Source: JBBATK01 sp040398805
GTDB lineage: Bacteria; Bacteroidota; Ignavibacteria; Kapaibacteriales; NICIL-2
NCBI GenBank assembly: GCA_040398805.1
Contig: JBBATK010000015.1
Location: 1-38,856, forward strand
DNA: 38,856 nt
Direction of reading: 5' to 3'
In this document: piece after piece, positions 1 through 8,115 of the stretch
How the letters are laid out: every line of letters begins with the position of its first letter
Position numbering within the stretch: the stretch's first letter is position 1
Notes under the pieces: model-generated
The model's input: the letters and a program-made list of their open reading frames with translations, nothing else
Told to the model about the DNA's origin: nothing
Databases searched by the model: none
Translations under genes and position numbers: made by a program

Positions 1-17
1 GGATGGCGTACTCATGC

Positions 18-58
18 CAAGCCCTCACCCCATCCCTCTCCCAGGGGGAGAGGGGGGC
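18..58. repeat. GC-rich hairpin element, copy 1
   Basis: This intergenic element starts CAAGCCCTCACCCC and continues into a hairpin of the form CCCTCTCCC-loop-GGGAGAGG. A second copy with the same start lies at 8173-8212. It sits just downstream of the stop of the minus-strand DUF1801 gene, so on that strand it could act as a terminator or 3' stabilising hairpin, although no T-tract follows. The role is inference; the shared sequence is seen directly. Confidence 0.6.
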
Positions 59-78
59 GCACCGTCCTCTTGCCGATC

Positions 79-525
79 TTATCCCTTCATCTTCTCATAG
101 ATCGCCACCCAGGTGTCGACGCTCACGCGGCGGACGAGGTCGGCGATGAGATCAATGGGGATGTCCGTGCCGTGCTTGAAGCGGATGCAGCTCTTACCCA
201 TGTCGAGCTTCCGCGATGAGTGTTTGGGAAATTCGCCCACGAACCAATCGTGAAGGCCGGTATCGGCATACAATGCCATATGATAGACCGCGATGAAGTT
301 CTTTTGCGAAGCGATGCTCAGGAAGGGAAGCGGTAACGATGTATCGCAGTGATAGCCCGCGGGATAGATACTCTTCGGCACCACGTAGCCGATCATCCCA
401 TAGCTGATACACTCCTCAAAGCCTTTGGGGAGGTTTGTAAGAATGACCGCGCGAAGCGCCTGCAGCGCTTCTCGACGCTCGTCGGGAAGGGAGGCCAGAT
501 ACTGATCGACGGAAGAACTGCTCAT
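79..525 (-). CDS. DUF1801 (YdhG-like) domain protein
   Basis: This 148-residue cytoplasmic protein spans a single DUF1801 domain. It opens with the family's usual pattern (VDQYLASLPDERREALQALR), followed by the conserved ECISYGMIGYVVP segment around residues 38-50 and the hydrophobic FIAVYHMALY segment. The family includes B. subtilis FrataxIn-like iron-binding proteins such as YdhG, but most members have no established role, so no function is assigned. The C-terminal half has the family's SCIRFKHGTDIPIDLIADLVRR helix. It follows the small membrane-protein gene at 535-780 by only 9 nt, so the two are probably co-transcribed. A second, distinct DUF1801 protein is encoded at 12325-12768. Confidence 0.85.
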   Translation of the reverse strand: MSSSSVDQYLASLPDERREALQALRAVILTNLPKGFEECISYGMIGYVVPKSIYPAGYHCDTSLPLPFLSIASQKNFIAVYHMALYADTGLHDWFVGEFPKHSSRKLDMGKSCIRFKHGTDIPIDLIADLVRRVSVDTWVAIYEKMKG

Positions 526-534
526 GGTGATGAA

Positions 535-780
535 TCAGGAAATGAAACGGATCACTATCGAAACCACGACGGCGAACGTACCTGCAGCCCAGAGCAGGAC
601 AAGCATGCAGCCCTTCGTGGTCTTGTTATACACACGGTTATAGGCGGCCTTCTTCGGATTCGTCAGCCAGCCCATGCCGCGTGGCGCTTTCATTCCCATG
701 GAATGTCGTACGAACCGCTTCACCGACGTGCGCGCGGCAATGCGTTTCTTGATGCTTGGTACGCGGAATCCGAATTTCAT
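535..780 (-). CDS. Small basic membrane protein, unknown function
   Basis: This 81-residue protein has a strongly basic N-terminal half, including KKRIAARTSVKRFVRHS and NPKKAAYNRVYNKTTKG, and one C-terminal membrane segment at about residues 60-79. The basic half should face the cytoplasm. The 'TNPKKAAYNRVYN' stretch looks like a conserved block seen in short bacterial proteins of unknown function, but I cannot name a family. It ends 9 nt before the DUF1801 start and probably shares its transcript. Reality of the gene is supported by tight packing, a sensible hydrophobicity profile and the lack of a better ORF on either strand. Confidence 0.65.
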   Translation of the reverse strand: MKFGFRVPSIKKRIAARTSVKRFVRHSMGMKAPRGMGWLTNPKKAAYNRVYNKTTKGCMLVLLWAAGTFAVVVSIVIRFIS

Positions 781-835
781 GATTTGCTCTTTTCGAGGGT
801 TTGTCGATAAACATAGGAAAATTCCGCGTCGGCTG

Positions 836-1630
836 TCACTCCGTCACGACCGATGTCATGCCGGCACCCTGCAGTTCGGCGTCCACACCGTCCCACAGGA
901 GGATTCGATGTTCCAAGGCGCGGACCGACGCCTCTTCGGCTTCCGCTAAACGCTCGGGGTCGCTGCCGCAAAGGTTCGCGCTCATAGCCAGCGCAAGGTG
1001 CGAGTGATGATCGCCATCCACCTCGATGTGACGCTCCAGATAGTATTTGAACGCCTGAATACGGTCCGGATGCGTCACGTGCAAGTCGTTGATCATGGAG
1101 ATGAACATGGACGGAATCAGGTCCTCACGTCCGAAGGTGAACACCGCCGCTTGCACATGCGCCTTGCCTGAGCTGATATCGGCAAAGGTATTGCGGACGA
1201 ACCGCCGTGCCGCCTCCGGCGTGCCTGCCTGCTCGAAGGCCTCTTCCATGCTCGTCCCGTGCTGCAACGCACGACAGAACGTCCGGATGGACCGTGTTTC
1301 CGCACCGCATTGCTCCATGGCCTGAAGGTACAGCTCGAAATGACTCATGCGCGTGCCGTGCTCGTCCACATCCGATTCCTCGCCCAAGACGATCTCGTTG
1401 ATGAACTGACGGGTATCGCCCGAACCCACAGGAAACCACGGCACCGAGGTGCAGGTAAGCGTGTTCTGCAAGGTCTTGAGCAGCGACATGAAATCCCACA
1501 CCGCGTACACGTGCAGCTGCATGAACACATGCACGTGCTCCATGGTGCGGATGCGACCGTAAACGGGGTGAGCGACGATGCGCTCGCGGAGTGGTTCGAT
1601 GCGTCGGCGAAGGGAATCGAGGGAACTCAT
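836..1630 (-). CDS. DUF3050 (haem-oxygenase-like fold) protein
   Basis: The 264-residue product matches the DUF3050 family along its length. It starts with SLDSLRRRIEPLRERIVAHPVY, followed by the hallmark MEHVHVFMQLHVYAVWDFMSLLK near residues 30-52. Later conserved segments are FINEIVLGEESD, SHFELYLQAM and the histidine-rich RHIEVDGDHHSHLA near residue 215. The many His and Glu residues fit the helical haem-oxygenase-like superfamily, many of which are di-metal oxidases, but the reaction of DUF3050 proteins is not established. I chose the ATG at 1630 because family members start there; an in-frame extension to 1681 is rich in residues not typical of the family. It stands alone between two intergenic gaps on the same strand. 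Confidence 0.82.
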   Translation of the reverse strand: MSSLDSLRRRIEPLRERIVAHPVYGRIRTMEHVHVFMQLHVYAVWDFMSLLKTLQNTLTCTSVPWFPVGSGDTRQFINEIVLGEESDVDEHGTRMSHFELYLQAMEQCGAETRSIRTFCRALQHGTSMEEAFEQAGTPEAARRFVRNTFADISSGKAHVQAAVFTFGREDLIPSMFISMINDLHVTHPDRIQAFKYYLERHIEVDGDHHSHLALAMSANLCGSDPERLAEAEEASVRALEHRILLWDGVDAELQGAGMTSVVTE

Positions 1631-1812
1631 GATGGTGAAAAGATGGATGTATCGGAAAGGCGTTCCGCGGAGCACCGCCATCGGGGTGAGGCCGCTGAAG
1701 AAACGCGGGGTTTATGCGGCGATGGACGGACCATGCGGGTGCTTCGTGTGCGGGAGGTGAAAGAACCTGGAGGCGTGGCTGGCTGCCATCCGGCGCCTGC
1801 GGAAAAGGTGGG

Positions 1813-2784
1813 TCAGCGGGCGGCGACGGCCACATCCTCCGCATACATCACCGCGCCCTCCGCATTGCAGAACTGCGCATGGATGCGAGTGTCGGTGAGC
1901 GAGAGCCCCACGAAGCCGCCATCGGTGGCGGCGAAGCGGGAATAGTCTCCATAGCCCGTATCGCGGGCGCCGCCGCCCGCGCCGCTCGTGATGCAGGCAA
2001 AGGCGTCGTCGGGACGTTTGATGTATTGGATATCGTGATCGTGTCCGTTGAGATACAGATGCACATGATACTCATCAAGCACGGGCTTGACGAGTCTGAG
2101 CATGAAGGGTTGGTCGCCATACGCCCCATGCGACCGAATCATATGGTGGCCTACTACCACGCGCCACGTGGCGGTGCACGCCTTCAGTGCATCACGCAAC
2201 CACCGCAGCTGCTTCTCTTGTTCCTCGCGCGTTCCCTTCAGCAACGCTTGGGTGTCCAGCACGAAGAACTCCGCGGAGCACAGCGATGATTCCTTGCGAA
2301 AGGAATGATACCGCGCGGGCAGGTTCCATTGCGGGTCGAGCGCGGAGTACTCCACCTGCGCTTCGGGACTGTCGCCATAATCGTGATTCCCGAGCGCCAC
2401 GTACCACGGCAGGCGCAGCGACGCTGCATTGTAGATGTTCTTCCACTTCGTTGTGAACTGCGCGTCGCGCACGGAGCCCACGCCGATGGGATAGAAATTA
2501 TCACCGGTGCTGAGTATCCATTGGGGCTTCTCCCGCTCGGCGCGACGTGCCATTCCCTGCGCCACCTTGCGTTGCAGTGCCGATGCCGCTCCCCAGTCGC
2601 CGATCACCAGGCATCGCAGGCAATCCTGTGAAGCGAACGATTCCTCTTTCCACGGCGGCAGCACGCGTGCGTTCTTCACGGTGTGACCGCCCGCGACCAG
2701 TCGCAGCATGGGAGCGAAGGCGCCCAGCAAGGCGGCTCCGAGAGCGGTGCGCAGGAAATGTCGGCGGGTGAAAGGAAGCTTCAT
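1813..2784 (-). CDS. Tat-exported metallophosphoesterase, purple acid phosphatase type
   Basis: This 323-residue calcineurin-like phosphoesterase has a twin-arginine signal (TRRHFLRTALGAALLGA, residues 6-22), so it should be folded before export to the periplasm. All dimetal motifs are visible: GDWG near 61, GDNFYPIG near 93 whose Tyr is the chromophore ligand of tartrate-resistant acid phosphatases, GNHDYGD near 134, GHHM near 211 and NGHDHDIQ near 247. This pattern fits purple acid phosphatases that hydrolyse phosphomonoesters; the natural substrate is unknown. The ATG at 2784 is preferred over an in-frame TTG at 2793. It follows the O-methyltransferase stop by 16 nt on the same strand, and the two may share a transcript. 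A pst/phoU cluster lies 25 kb away, so a phosphate-scavenging role is plausible but unproven. Confidence 0.9.
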   Translation of the reverse strand: MKLPFTRRHFLRTALGAALLGAFAPMLRLVAGGHTVKNARVLPPWKEESFASQDCLRCLVIGDWGAASALQRKVAQGMARRAEREKPQWILSTGDNFYPIGVGSVRDAQFTTKWKNIYNAASLRLPWYVALGNHDYGDSPEAQVEYSALDPQWNLPARYHSFRKESSLCSAEFFVLDTQALLKGTREEQEKQLRWLRDALKACTATWRVVVGHHMIRSHGAYGDQPFMLRLVKPVLDEYHVHLYLNGHDHDIQYIKRPDDAFACITSGAGGGARDTGYGDYSRFAATDGGFVGLSLTDTRIHAQFCNAEGAVMYAEDVAVAAR

Positions 2785-2800
2785 GGACGTCAAGGGAAAA

Positions 2801-3460
2801 TCACCATTTCACGGAAAGAGTCATGCCGTCGCCCAAGGGCACGAGCGACGATTGCACGCGGACGTCCGTACTCACCTTCGTGTTGTAGGCTTGCAAGGCA
2901 CGTACGTTGTGCGGTTCGAACTCCGTATCCGGTCGCGCGATTTCGCCCCAGGCAAGGGTGTTATCGGCGCAGATGATGCCGCCGGCGCGGACGCGCGCGA
3001 ATGCCGCGTCGTAATAGGCAGCATAGTTCGGTTTGTCCGCATCGATGAAGACGAAGTCCACATCCTGGGGTAACGTATCGCCGGCCAATGTGTCGAGCGC
3101 GGGACCTGTGTGAACGACGATCGTCTCTTCCAGACCTGCCTTCACCGCCATACGACGGATGAAGTCGCCGTAGTCCTCGTTCAGCTCCAGGCAATGCACA
3201 CGTCCGCCCGCTGGCAGTGCACGCGCCATCATGATGGCTGAATATCCCGCCAGCGAACCGATCTCGATGACCGTCCGTGCGTTCATGGCGCGCAGCAGCA
3301 CTTGCAGGAATGCCCCTTGGGTGGCGCTGATGTTGATAGCGGGGATATCGCACGCGAGCGCCTTGGCGCGAAGCTCACGCAGGAACTCGTCCTCGGCGTT
3401 GAAGTTTGTGGCCAGATACTCTGCGATCTCAGGAGTGACCGTGGTGATGTCGGTTGCCAT
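2801..3460 (-). CDS. SAM-dependent O-methyltransferase (class I, COMT/CCoAMT-like)
   Basis: The 219-residue enzyme has the small class I O-methyltransferase plan. The SAM loop reads VIEIGSLAGYSAI (about residues 64-76), the acidic ribose-binding end of strand 2 is VHCLELNED, and the metal-binding segment is FVFIDADKPNYAAYYD (about 136-151) followed by ICADNTLAWG. These residues bind a divalent metal that orients a catechol-type hydroxyl; the bacterial substrate cannot be told. I chose the ATG at 3460 (MATDITTVTPE), because the longer reading to 3736 runs straight into the hairpin repeats and would add a repeat-derived N-terminus. It probably leads a transcript with the downstream phosphatase. 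Confidence 0.92.
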   Translation of the reverse strand: MATDITTVTPEIAEYLATNFNAEDEFLRELRAKALACDIPAINISATQGAFLQVLLRAMNARTVIEIGSLAGYSAIMMARALPAGGRVHCLELNEDYGDFIRRMAVKAGLEETIVVHTGPALDTLAGDTLPQDVDFVFIDADKPNYAAYYDAAFARVRAGGIICADNTLAWGEIARPDTEFEPHNVRALQAYNTKVSTDVRVQSSLVPLGDGMTLSVKW

Positions 3461-3524
3461 GACAGTGGTGTTCGTTGAACATGGTAGCAGAGGGAATTTA
3501 CGATATAACATTGAGAGGGTTGTT

Positions 3525-3584
3525 CCGCGAGGTCTTCGAGCGAAGTCGAGAAGCAAGCGGGATGCGAGGTTTGGAAACTCAACA
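3525..3584 (+). repeat. Terminal element, left end of array 1
   Basis: This 60-bp sequence contains GTCTTCGAGCGAAGTCGAG followed by AAGCAAGCGG and ends in TTTGGAAACTCAACATG. It recurs inverted at 4106-4163, twice directly at 7475-7534 and 7565-7624, and inverted at 8051-8115. It therefore marks the outer ends of both hairpin arrays like a terminal inverted repeat. Confidence 0.85.
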
Positions 3585-4105
3585 TGTGACGATGGAGCCC
3601 CGAAGGGGCTGAACATCAATAGCCGCGGGTGTGAACCCGCGGATGTGCGCGAGGACGATCCTTGTTTCCTTTTGTTCGTCACAGCCCCGAAGGGGCTGAA
3701 CATCAATAGCCGCGGGTGTGAACCCGCGGAGAACATACGGTGCCAGCCATCATATCTCTTTCTTACATCATGGAGCCCCGAAGGGGCTCAATAACAATAG
3801 CCGTGGGTGCAACCCACGGAAAGCGTGTCTAGCGATGCTCTAATATCTCTTAATGATCACAGCCCCGTAGGGGCTGAATATCAATAGCCCCGGATTTCAT
3901 CCGGGGACGCGTGATTTTAATTCTCGCATCGAGAACAAACGATACATCGTAATCTCATCCGCGGGTTTCACCCGCGGCTATTGCTATTCAGCCCCTTCGG
4001 GGCTGTGACGTTCAAAGAGAAGAAGGGTCATCATGGCGCGCACATCCGTGGGTTTCACCCACGGCTATTGCTATTCAGCCCCTTCGGGGCTGTACCTTCA
4101 CATGT

Positions 4106-4163
4106 TTAGTTTCCCAGCGTCCTGCTCCGCTTGCTTCTCGACTGCGCTCGAAGACCTCCCGGG
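4106..4163 (-). repeat. Terminal element, right end of array 1 (inverted)
   Basis: This is the inverted partner of the element at 3525-3584. It reads CCGCTTGCTTCTCGACTGCG followed by CTCGAAGACCTCCCGGGA, and the similarity extends inward across ACATGT. Together the two ends enclose all six hairpin units of array 1. Confidence 0.85.
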
Positions 4164-4206
4164 AAGCGGCGCCGCTCCGCACGTGGAGGATTAATGGCAG
4201 GATGGT

Positions 4207-5058
4207 TTACTTGCGGACCACTTTCAAGACCGACCACGGCGTGGTGCGAGACACTCCGGCGAACACCCCGATGCCATCGCCTTTCATGGAGTATTCAGGG
4301 TTGATACCGAACGAACCGAAGATGGACACGCCGCCGGTGTTCTCGAAACTCTTGACGAAGCGGAAGTGTTTATCATCGATCGCGATGAATTTCGTGGACA
4401 GGTACACAAGGGTGTCCGTGAAGAGCAACGGCGTGAAATCGTAGGCACGCATCACCACGCCGGAATCCGTCTGCTTGCCGGGCATGAGGTTGCGGAACCA
4501 CGGCAGGCCGCGGCTATACACGGGTTTGCCGGGAAAGAACCCCGTATCGGGTTTCGTATAGGCATAGCGTTCTTCCGCCGACGCATACGCCACGGCGCTG
4601 TTCGCCTGGAAATACGCGCCATCCTCGCGCAAGGAATCCACCACGGGCATATCCGGCATGAAGGTGGTTCCTTCCGTTTTCGTTCCGCGCCACTCCACGC
4701 TCAGCGTGTAGGCGCCGCCCACTACCCATGCGGGGACGGCTGCACGATACTGTTTGCGGACGGAATCATACATCACCCGCACGCGATCCGAGGGCGTTTG
4801 CAACCACACGACGGCGTCCTTCACGAGCGCCGCATCGCGGTTGTAGCTTACATTCACGGGAAGGGTCTTGGACACGTCCACCGTCACGTTCGTGCTGTCG
4901 CCATACAGAAAACAGCTCACCACCAATTGCTCGGTAAAAGGGATATCCGGCGTGCTTACCGTTTGCGTACACGACGTCAGCAGGGAAAGCGCGCAGACGA
5001 GTGCGAGAAGCAGATTGGGTCTCATAATCATCATCAGGATCGTTCTCATACCGTTCAT
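4207..5058 (-). CDS. DUF4249 lipoprotein, partner of the TonB receptor
   Basis: The 283-residue product has a lipoprotein signal: a basic start, a hydrophobic run and the lipobox LLTSC, with Cys near residue 30. The mature part reads TPDIPFTEQLVVSCFLYGDS, followed by an Ig-like beta-rich region (VDAVVWLQ-type strands, GGAYTLSVEWRG). This is the layout of DUF4249 lipoproteins, usually encoded next to a TonB-dependent receptor and thought to form an outer-membrane lid or accessory. The ATG at 5058 lies 2 nt beyond the receptor's TGA at 5061-5063, which suggests translational coupling; ATGs at 5049 and 5025 are alternatives that keep the signal. The substrate of the pair is unknown. Hairpin array 1 begins shortly after its stop. 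Confidence 0.85.
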   Translation of the reverse strand: MNGMRTILMMIMRPNLLLALVCALSLLTSCTQTVSTPDIPFTEQLVVSCFLYGDSTNVTVDVSKTLPVNVSYNRDAALVKDAVVWLQTPSDRVRVMYDSVRKQYRAAVPAWVVGGAYTLSVEWRGTKTEGTTFMPDMPVVDSLREDGAYFQANSAVAYASAEERYAYTKPDTGFFPGKPVYSRGLPWFRNLMPGKQTDSGVVMRAYDFTPLLFTDTLVYLSTKFIAIDDKHFRFVKSFENTGGVSIFGSFGINPEYSMKGDGIGVFAGVSRTTPWSVLKVVRK

Positions 5059-5060
5059 GG

Positions 5061-7403
5061 TCAAAACCGGAAATTCCATGCGATGCTTGGAATGATGGGG
5101 AACAAGGTCAGTTGCTTCAAGACCAGTTTCGTTTTCTTCGTCGATGCATCGTATTCCTCCTCGAAGTATTGCGCAAAGGGATTCAGGCGGTTGTATGCGT
5201 TGTACACGCTCAGGTTGATGGTGGATGCCAAGCCGAAGACGGTGGTATTGAAACCGAGATTGATATCCAAGCGGTGATAGGCAGGCAAGCGGTAGCCGTT
5301 ACGGTCGGTGAAGGTTTGGCCCACACTGGGATCGTTGTATCCGGGATCCGTGCCGCCGAACGAGAACTGTCCTGTGGGCATGGTGTAGGCGAAGCCCGTG
5401 CCGTATACCCACGATACACCCAGGTCGATGCTTCGGGAAAGTTTGTAACTGAGCGTGACGGAGGCGTCGTGACGCCGGTCGTAGCGCGCGAAGAACTCTT
5501 TTCCGCCATTCAGTTCGCTGAACGTGCGGGTGGTCCATGACAGCGTGTATCCTATCCAGCCCGTCAGGTCGCCCATGCGTTTGTTGAGGAAGAACTCGAA
5601 ACCGTAGGCACGACCGTCGCCGCGGGTGAACTGCGATTCCAGGGGTGCGCCGAACAGGGTGAAGCTGGCGGTGTCCTTGTACTCGTACAGGTTGGCCATG
5701 TCTTTATAGTACGCTTCCGCTTGGATCACGTACGATTTGTCTTCGCCCAATCCCCACTCCATGCCAAGGATGTATTGCTCCGAACGTTCGGGACGGATGG
5801 TCTTGGTGGAGGGGAACCAGAGATCGGTGGGAAGATTGATGTCGTTGCGCACGATAAGATGCAGGAACTGGTGCGCCACGGCGTACGAGGAGGTCAGCTT
5901 GAACGAGGGGGTGACCTCGTAGGCCAGTTGCAGTCTGGGCTCCAGGGCTACCATGTCCGCGTTCGGGAAGGCATACGCACGCAAACCCGCATTGGCTGAA
6001 AGACCTTTGGTGATGGTCCATTCGTCCTGCACGTACACCGCCGCATCAAGGGCGGGAGTACTGCTGGAGCGGATGACGAAACCCGCAAGATCCAAGCTGT
6101 CGGAGACGTCGTTCGTGAAGTCGTGCGAGGTGACCTCGAAGCCCGCCTTTATGGTATGCGCTTGGGAGAGATAGTACGTGGCATCGCCCTTCACGGTGAT
6201 GTCGGCGATCTTCGACAAGGAATAGAAGGCCAGATACTCGTTCGTCCGCAGGTCGGTCTTGAAATCGTATTTGGTATAAATCACGCTCAGATTCGTGAAG
6301 AGCTCGGGCGACACGATATGCATCCACCGGGTGTTGAAGGTGGCGTTGCCCCAGCCGATACCGAGGGCAAGATTCTGATCCGACGGACTATCCAGCACGT
6401 CGCGTCCGAAGAAGCCGCTCACGGTGAGACGGTCGTTCTCGCCGATCTTCCAGGTGAGTTTGGCGTTGGCGTCGTAGAAGTAATAATCCGGTGTCGCTGT
6501 GCCATTCTCGTTCGTGACGGCGAGCTTGGACACCAGGTCCAGATACATGCGGCGTCCTGAGAGCATGAAGGTGACGTCGTTGCCGATAGGACCTTCGATG
6601 AGGGCTTTGGCGGAGATGATGCTGAGTCCGCCCGACCCTTGCACGCGCTCCGAGTTACCGTCTTTCATGGTCATATCCAACACCGACGACAAACGTCCGC
6701 CGTACTCCGCCGGAAAACCGCCCTTGATCAGGCGTACATCGCGAAGGGCATCGTTGTTGAAGGTGCTGAGAAATCCGCCAAGGTGCGAGGGATTATACAC
6801 CGTCACGCCGTCCAACAGGATGAGGTTCTGATCGGGCGAGCCGCCACGGATATACAAGCCGCTGGATAGTTCCGACGGCGATTTCACGCCCGGCAGCAAT
6901 TGCAACACGCGGAACACATCCGTCTCGCCGAGCATGGCAGGCATGGAGCGGATGAAGTCCGCATTCACGCTTACCGCACTGATACTGGATGTGGGCGACA
7001 CGTCCTCGCGCGAGGCCGACACCACCACATCGCCGGTCACGACGTCCACGGGCTTCATGGTCAACGTCAGCTGTTTGCCGGACCGTACCTGCTGCTCGCT
7101 CAGACGCATCTGTACGGGCGCATAGCCGATACTGCGGATGCGCAGAGTGTACGCGCGCGCTTCCAGTTTGGGAATGGAGAAGAAGCCGAAGGTATTCGTC
7201 AGGGCGCCTCGCACGCTCGGCGCATCATCGCCCGCGCTCAGCGATACCGTAGCACGGATGATCACTTCGCCTGTGACGGAATCCCGTACACTACCCGAAA
7301 GGGTCACCTCGTTGCTTTGCGCCGTCAGAGCCGCTGCCAGCGCCATCCATACCATACTCCACACGAACACGGCACGAATGCGCACCGAAGGAAACCTCAT
7401 CAT
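5061..7403 (-). CDS. TonB-dependent outer-membrane receptor
   Basis: The 780-residue protein has a signal peptide ending near ALTAQ. A carboxypeptidase-regulatory-like domain follows (SGSVRDSVTGEVIIRATVSL to RSIGYAPVQ, about residues 30-105), then a plug domain (VLQLLPGVKSPSELSSGLYIRGGSPDQNLILLDGVTVYNPSHLGG region, about 165-230) and a 22-strand-type barrel. The last residue is Phe (WNFRF), as expected for BAM-dependent insertion. This is the SusC-like/CarboxypepD-reg type common in Bacteroidota, but the partner is DUF4249 rather than SusD. It imports a ligand across the outer membrane using TonB energy; no TonB box identity or ligand can be read. Two adjacent ATGs at 7403 and 7400 are possible starts; the longer reading to 7460 adds sequence before the signal. 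The gene pair lies between hairpin arrays 1 and 2. Confidence 0.94.
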   Translation of the reverse strand: MMRFPSVRIRAVFVWSMVWMALAAALTAQSNEVTLSGSVRDSVTGEVIIRATVSLSAGDDAPSVRGALTNTFGFFSIPKLEARAYTLRIRSIGYAPVQMRLSEQQVRSGKQLTLTMKPVDVVTGDVVVSASREDVSPTSSISAVSVNADFIRSMPAMLGETDVFRVLQLLPGVKSPSELSSGLYIRGGSPDQNLILLDGVTVYNPSHLGGFLSTFNNDALRDVRLIKGGFPAEYGGRLSSVLDMTMKDGNSERVQGSGGLSIISAKALIEGPIGNDVTFMLSGRRMYLDLVSKLAVTNENGTATPDYYFYDANAKLTWKIGENDRLTVSGFFGRDVLDSPSDQNLALGIGWGNATFNTRWMHIVSPELFTNLSVIYTKYDFKTDLRTNEYLAFYSLSKIADITVKGDATYYLSQAHTIKAGFEVTSHDFTNDVSDSLDLAGFVIRSSSTPALDAAVYVQDEWTITKGLSANAGLRAYAFPNADMVALEPRLQLAYEVTPSFKLTSSYAVAHQFLHLIVRNDINLPTDLWFPSTKTIRPERSEQYILGMEWGLGEDKSYVIQAEAYYKDMANLYEYKDTASFTLFGAPLESQFTRGDGRAYGFEFFLNKRMGDLTGWIGYTLSWTTRTFSELNGGKEFFARYDRRHDASVTLSYKLSRSIDLGVSWVYGTGFAYTMPTGQFSFGGTDPGYNDPSVGQTFTDRNGYRLPAYHRLDINLGFNTTVFGLASTINLSVYNAYNRLNPFAQYFEEEYDASTKKTKLVLKQLTLFPIIPSIAWNFRF

Positions 7404-7474
7404 AGGCCAAGGAAGAATGTGTGCAGGTCTATGGCCTCGAAGATACGCGAGGAAAAGCAAAGGTCGGCGCCATC

Positions 7475-7534
7475 CCCGCGAGGTCTTCGAGCGCAGTCGA
7501 GAAGCAAGCGGGCTGCGGGGTTTGGAAACTCAAC
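7475..7534 (+). repeat. Terminal element, outer left copy of array 2
   Basis: This copy of the 60-bp terminal element contains GAGGTCTTCGAGCGCAGTCG and TTTGGAAACTCAAC. It is followed 30 bp later by a second direct copy, so the left end is duplicated relative to array 1. Confidence 0.85.
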
Positions 7535-7564
7535 CCTCGAGGATCCCCTTCAGCGCGGCCCCGT

Positions 7565-7624
7565 CCCGCGAGGACTTCGAGCGACGTCGAGAAGCAAGCG
7601 GATCTGGCGGTTTGGAACCTCAAC
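7565..7624 (+). repeat. Terminal element, inner left copy of array 2
   Basis: This second direct copy has small changes (GAGGACTTCGAGCGACGTCG, TTTGGAACCTCAAC). It abuts the first hairpin unit at 7635. Confidence 0.85.
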
Positions 7625-8050
7625 AAACCGCTACAGCCCCGAAGGGGCTGAATATCAATAGCCGCGGGTGTGAACCCGCGGATACACGCGGTCAGCAAAG
7701 ATTTATCATCTCTCGACGATCACAGCCCCGGAGGGGCTGAATATCAATATCCCCGGATGAAATCCGGGGACACATGATTATAATTCTAGCATTAAGAACA
7801 CACGATACAACGTTGTCTCCCCCGCGGGTTTCACCCGCGGCTATTGCTATTCAGCCCCTTCGGGGCTGTATCGTTCAAAGGGGAGAAGCGTCATCATGGC
7901 GCGCGTATCCGCGGGTTTCACCCGCGGCTATTGATGTTCAGCCCCTTCGGGGCTGTGACGTTCAAAGGGAAGAAACGTCAACATGGCGCGCGCAACCGCG
8001 GGTTTCACCCGCGGCTATTGTTGTTCAGCCCCTTCGGGGCTGTTGTCCTG

Positions 8051-8115
8051 ACATGTTGAACTTCCCAGCGTCCTGCGCCGCTTGCTTCTCGACGTCGCTC
8101 GAAGACCTCGCGGGA
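8051..8115 (-). repeat. Terminal element, right end of array 2 (inverted)
   Basis: This inverted copy reads CCGCTTGCTTCTCGACGTCG then CTCGAAGACCTCGCGGGA. A further partial copy, GACGTCGCTCGAAGACCTCG, follows at 8131-8155, mirroring the duplication at the left end. Confidence 0.85.

Larger units (their letters stand above)
3525..4163. repeat. Array 1 of double-hairpin repeats with inverted ends
   Basis: This 639-bp intergenic array holds six copies of a 46-47-bp unit made of two hairpins: AGCCCC-GAA-GGGGCT, a linker like GAACATCAATAG, then CCGCGGGT-GTGA-ACCCGCGG. Plus-oriented units are at 3596-3642, 3683-3729, 3774-3819 and 3861-3906; minus-oriented ones at 3959-4004 and 4046-4091. Spacers are 40-44 bp, with a 52-bp spacer (3907-3958) at the inversion axis. 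Stem changes are compensated: CCGTGGGT pairs with ACCCACGG in two units, and CCCCGGAT with ATCCGGGG in another. The array is bounded by inverted copies of a 60-bp element (3525-3584 and 4106-4163). It lies 44 bp past the DUF4249 stop. No ORF with coding character is present and no transposase is near. Confidence 0.93.

Noticed and set aside
2895..2909. GGCACG-TACG-TTGT, a near match to the sigma-54 consensus
   Set aside because: It has TTGT in place of TTGC, which breaks the invariant GC, and it lies inside the O-methyltransferase gene pointing away from its start.
3461..3736. N-terminal extension of the O-methyltransferase reading frame
   Set aside because: The extension is a translation of the hairpin repeats (repeated SPFGA-type text) and has no family similarity; the ATG at 3460 is the family start.
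3596..4091. Regularly spaced palindromic repeats resembling a CRISPR array
   Set aside because: Units are 46-47 bp with two hairpins and change orientation within the array, the 41-bp spacers are related to one another rather than unique, and no cas gene is present.
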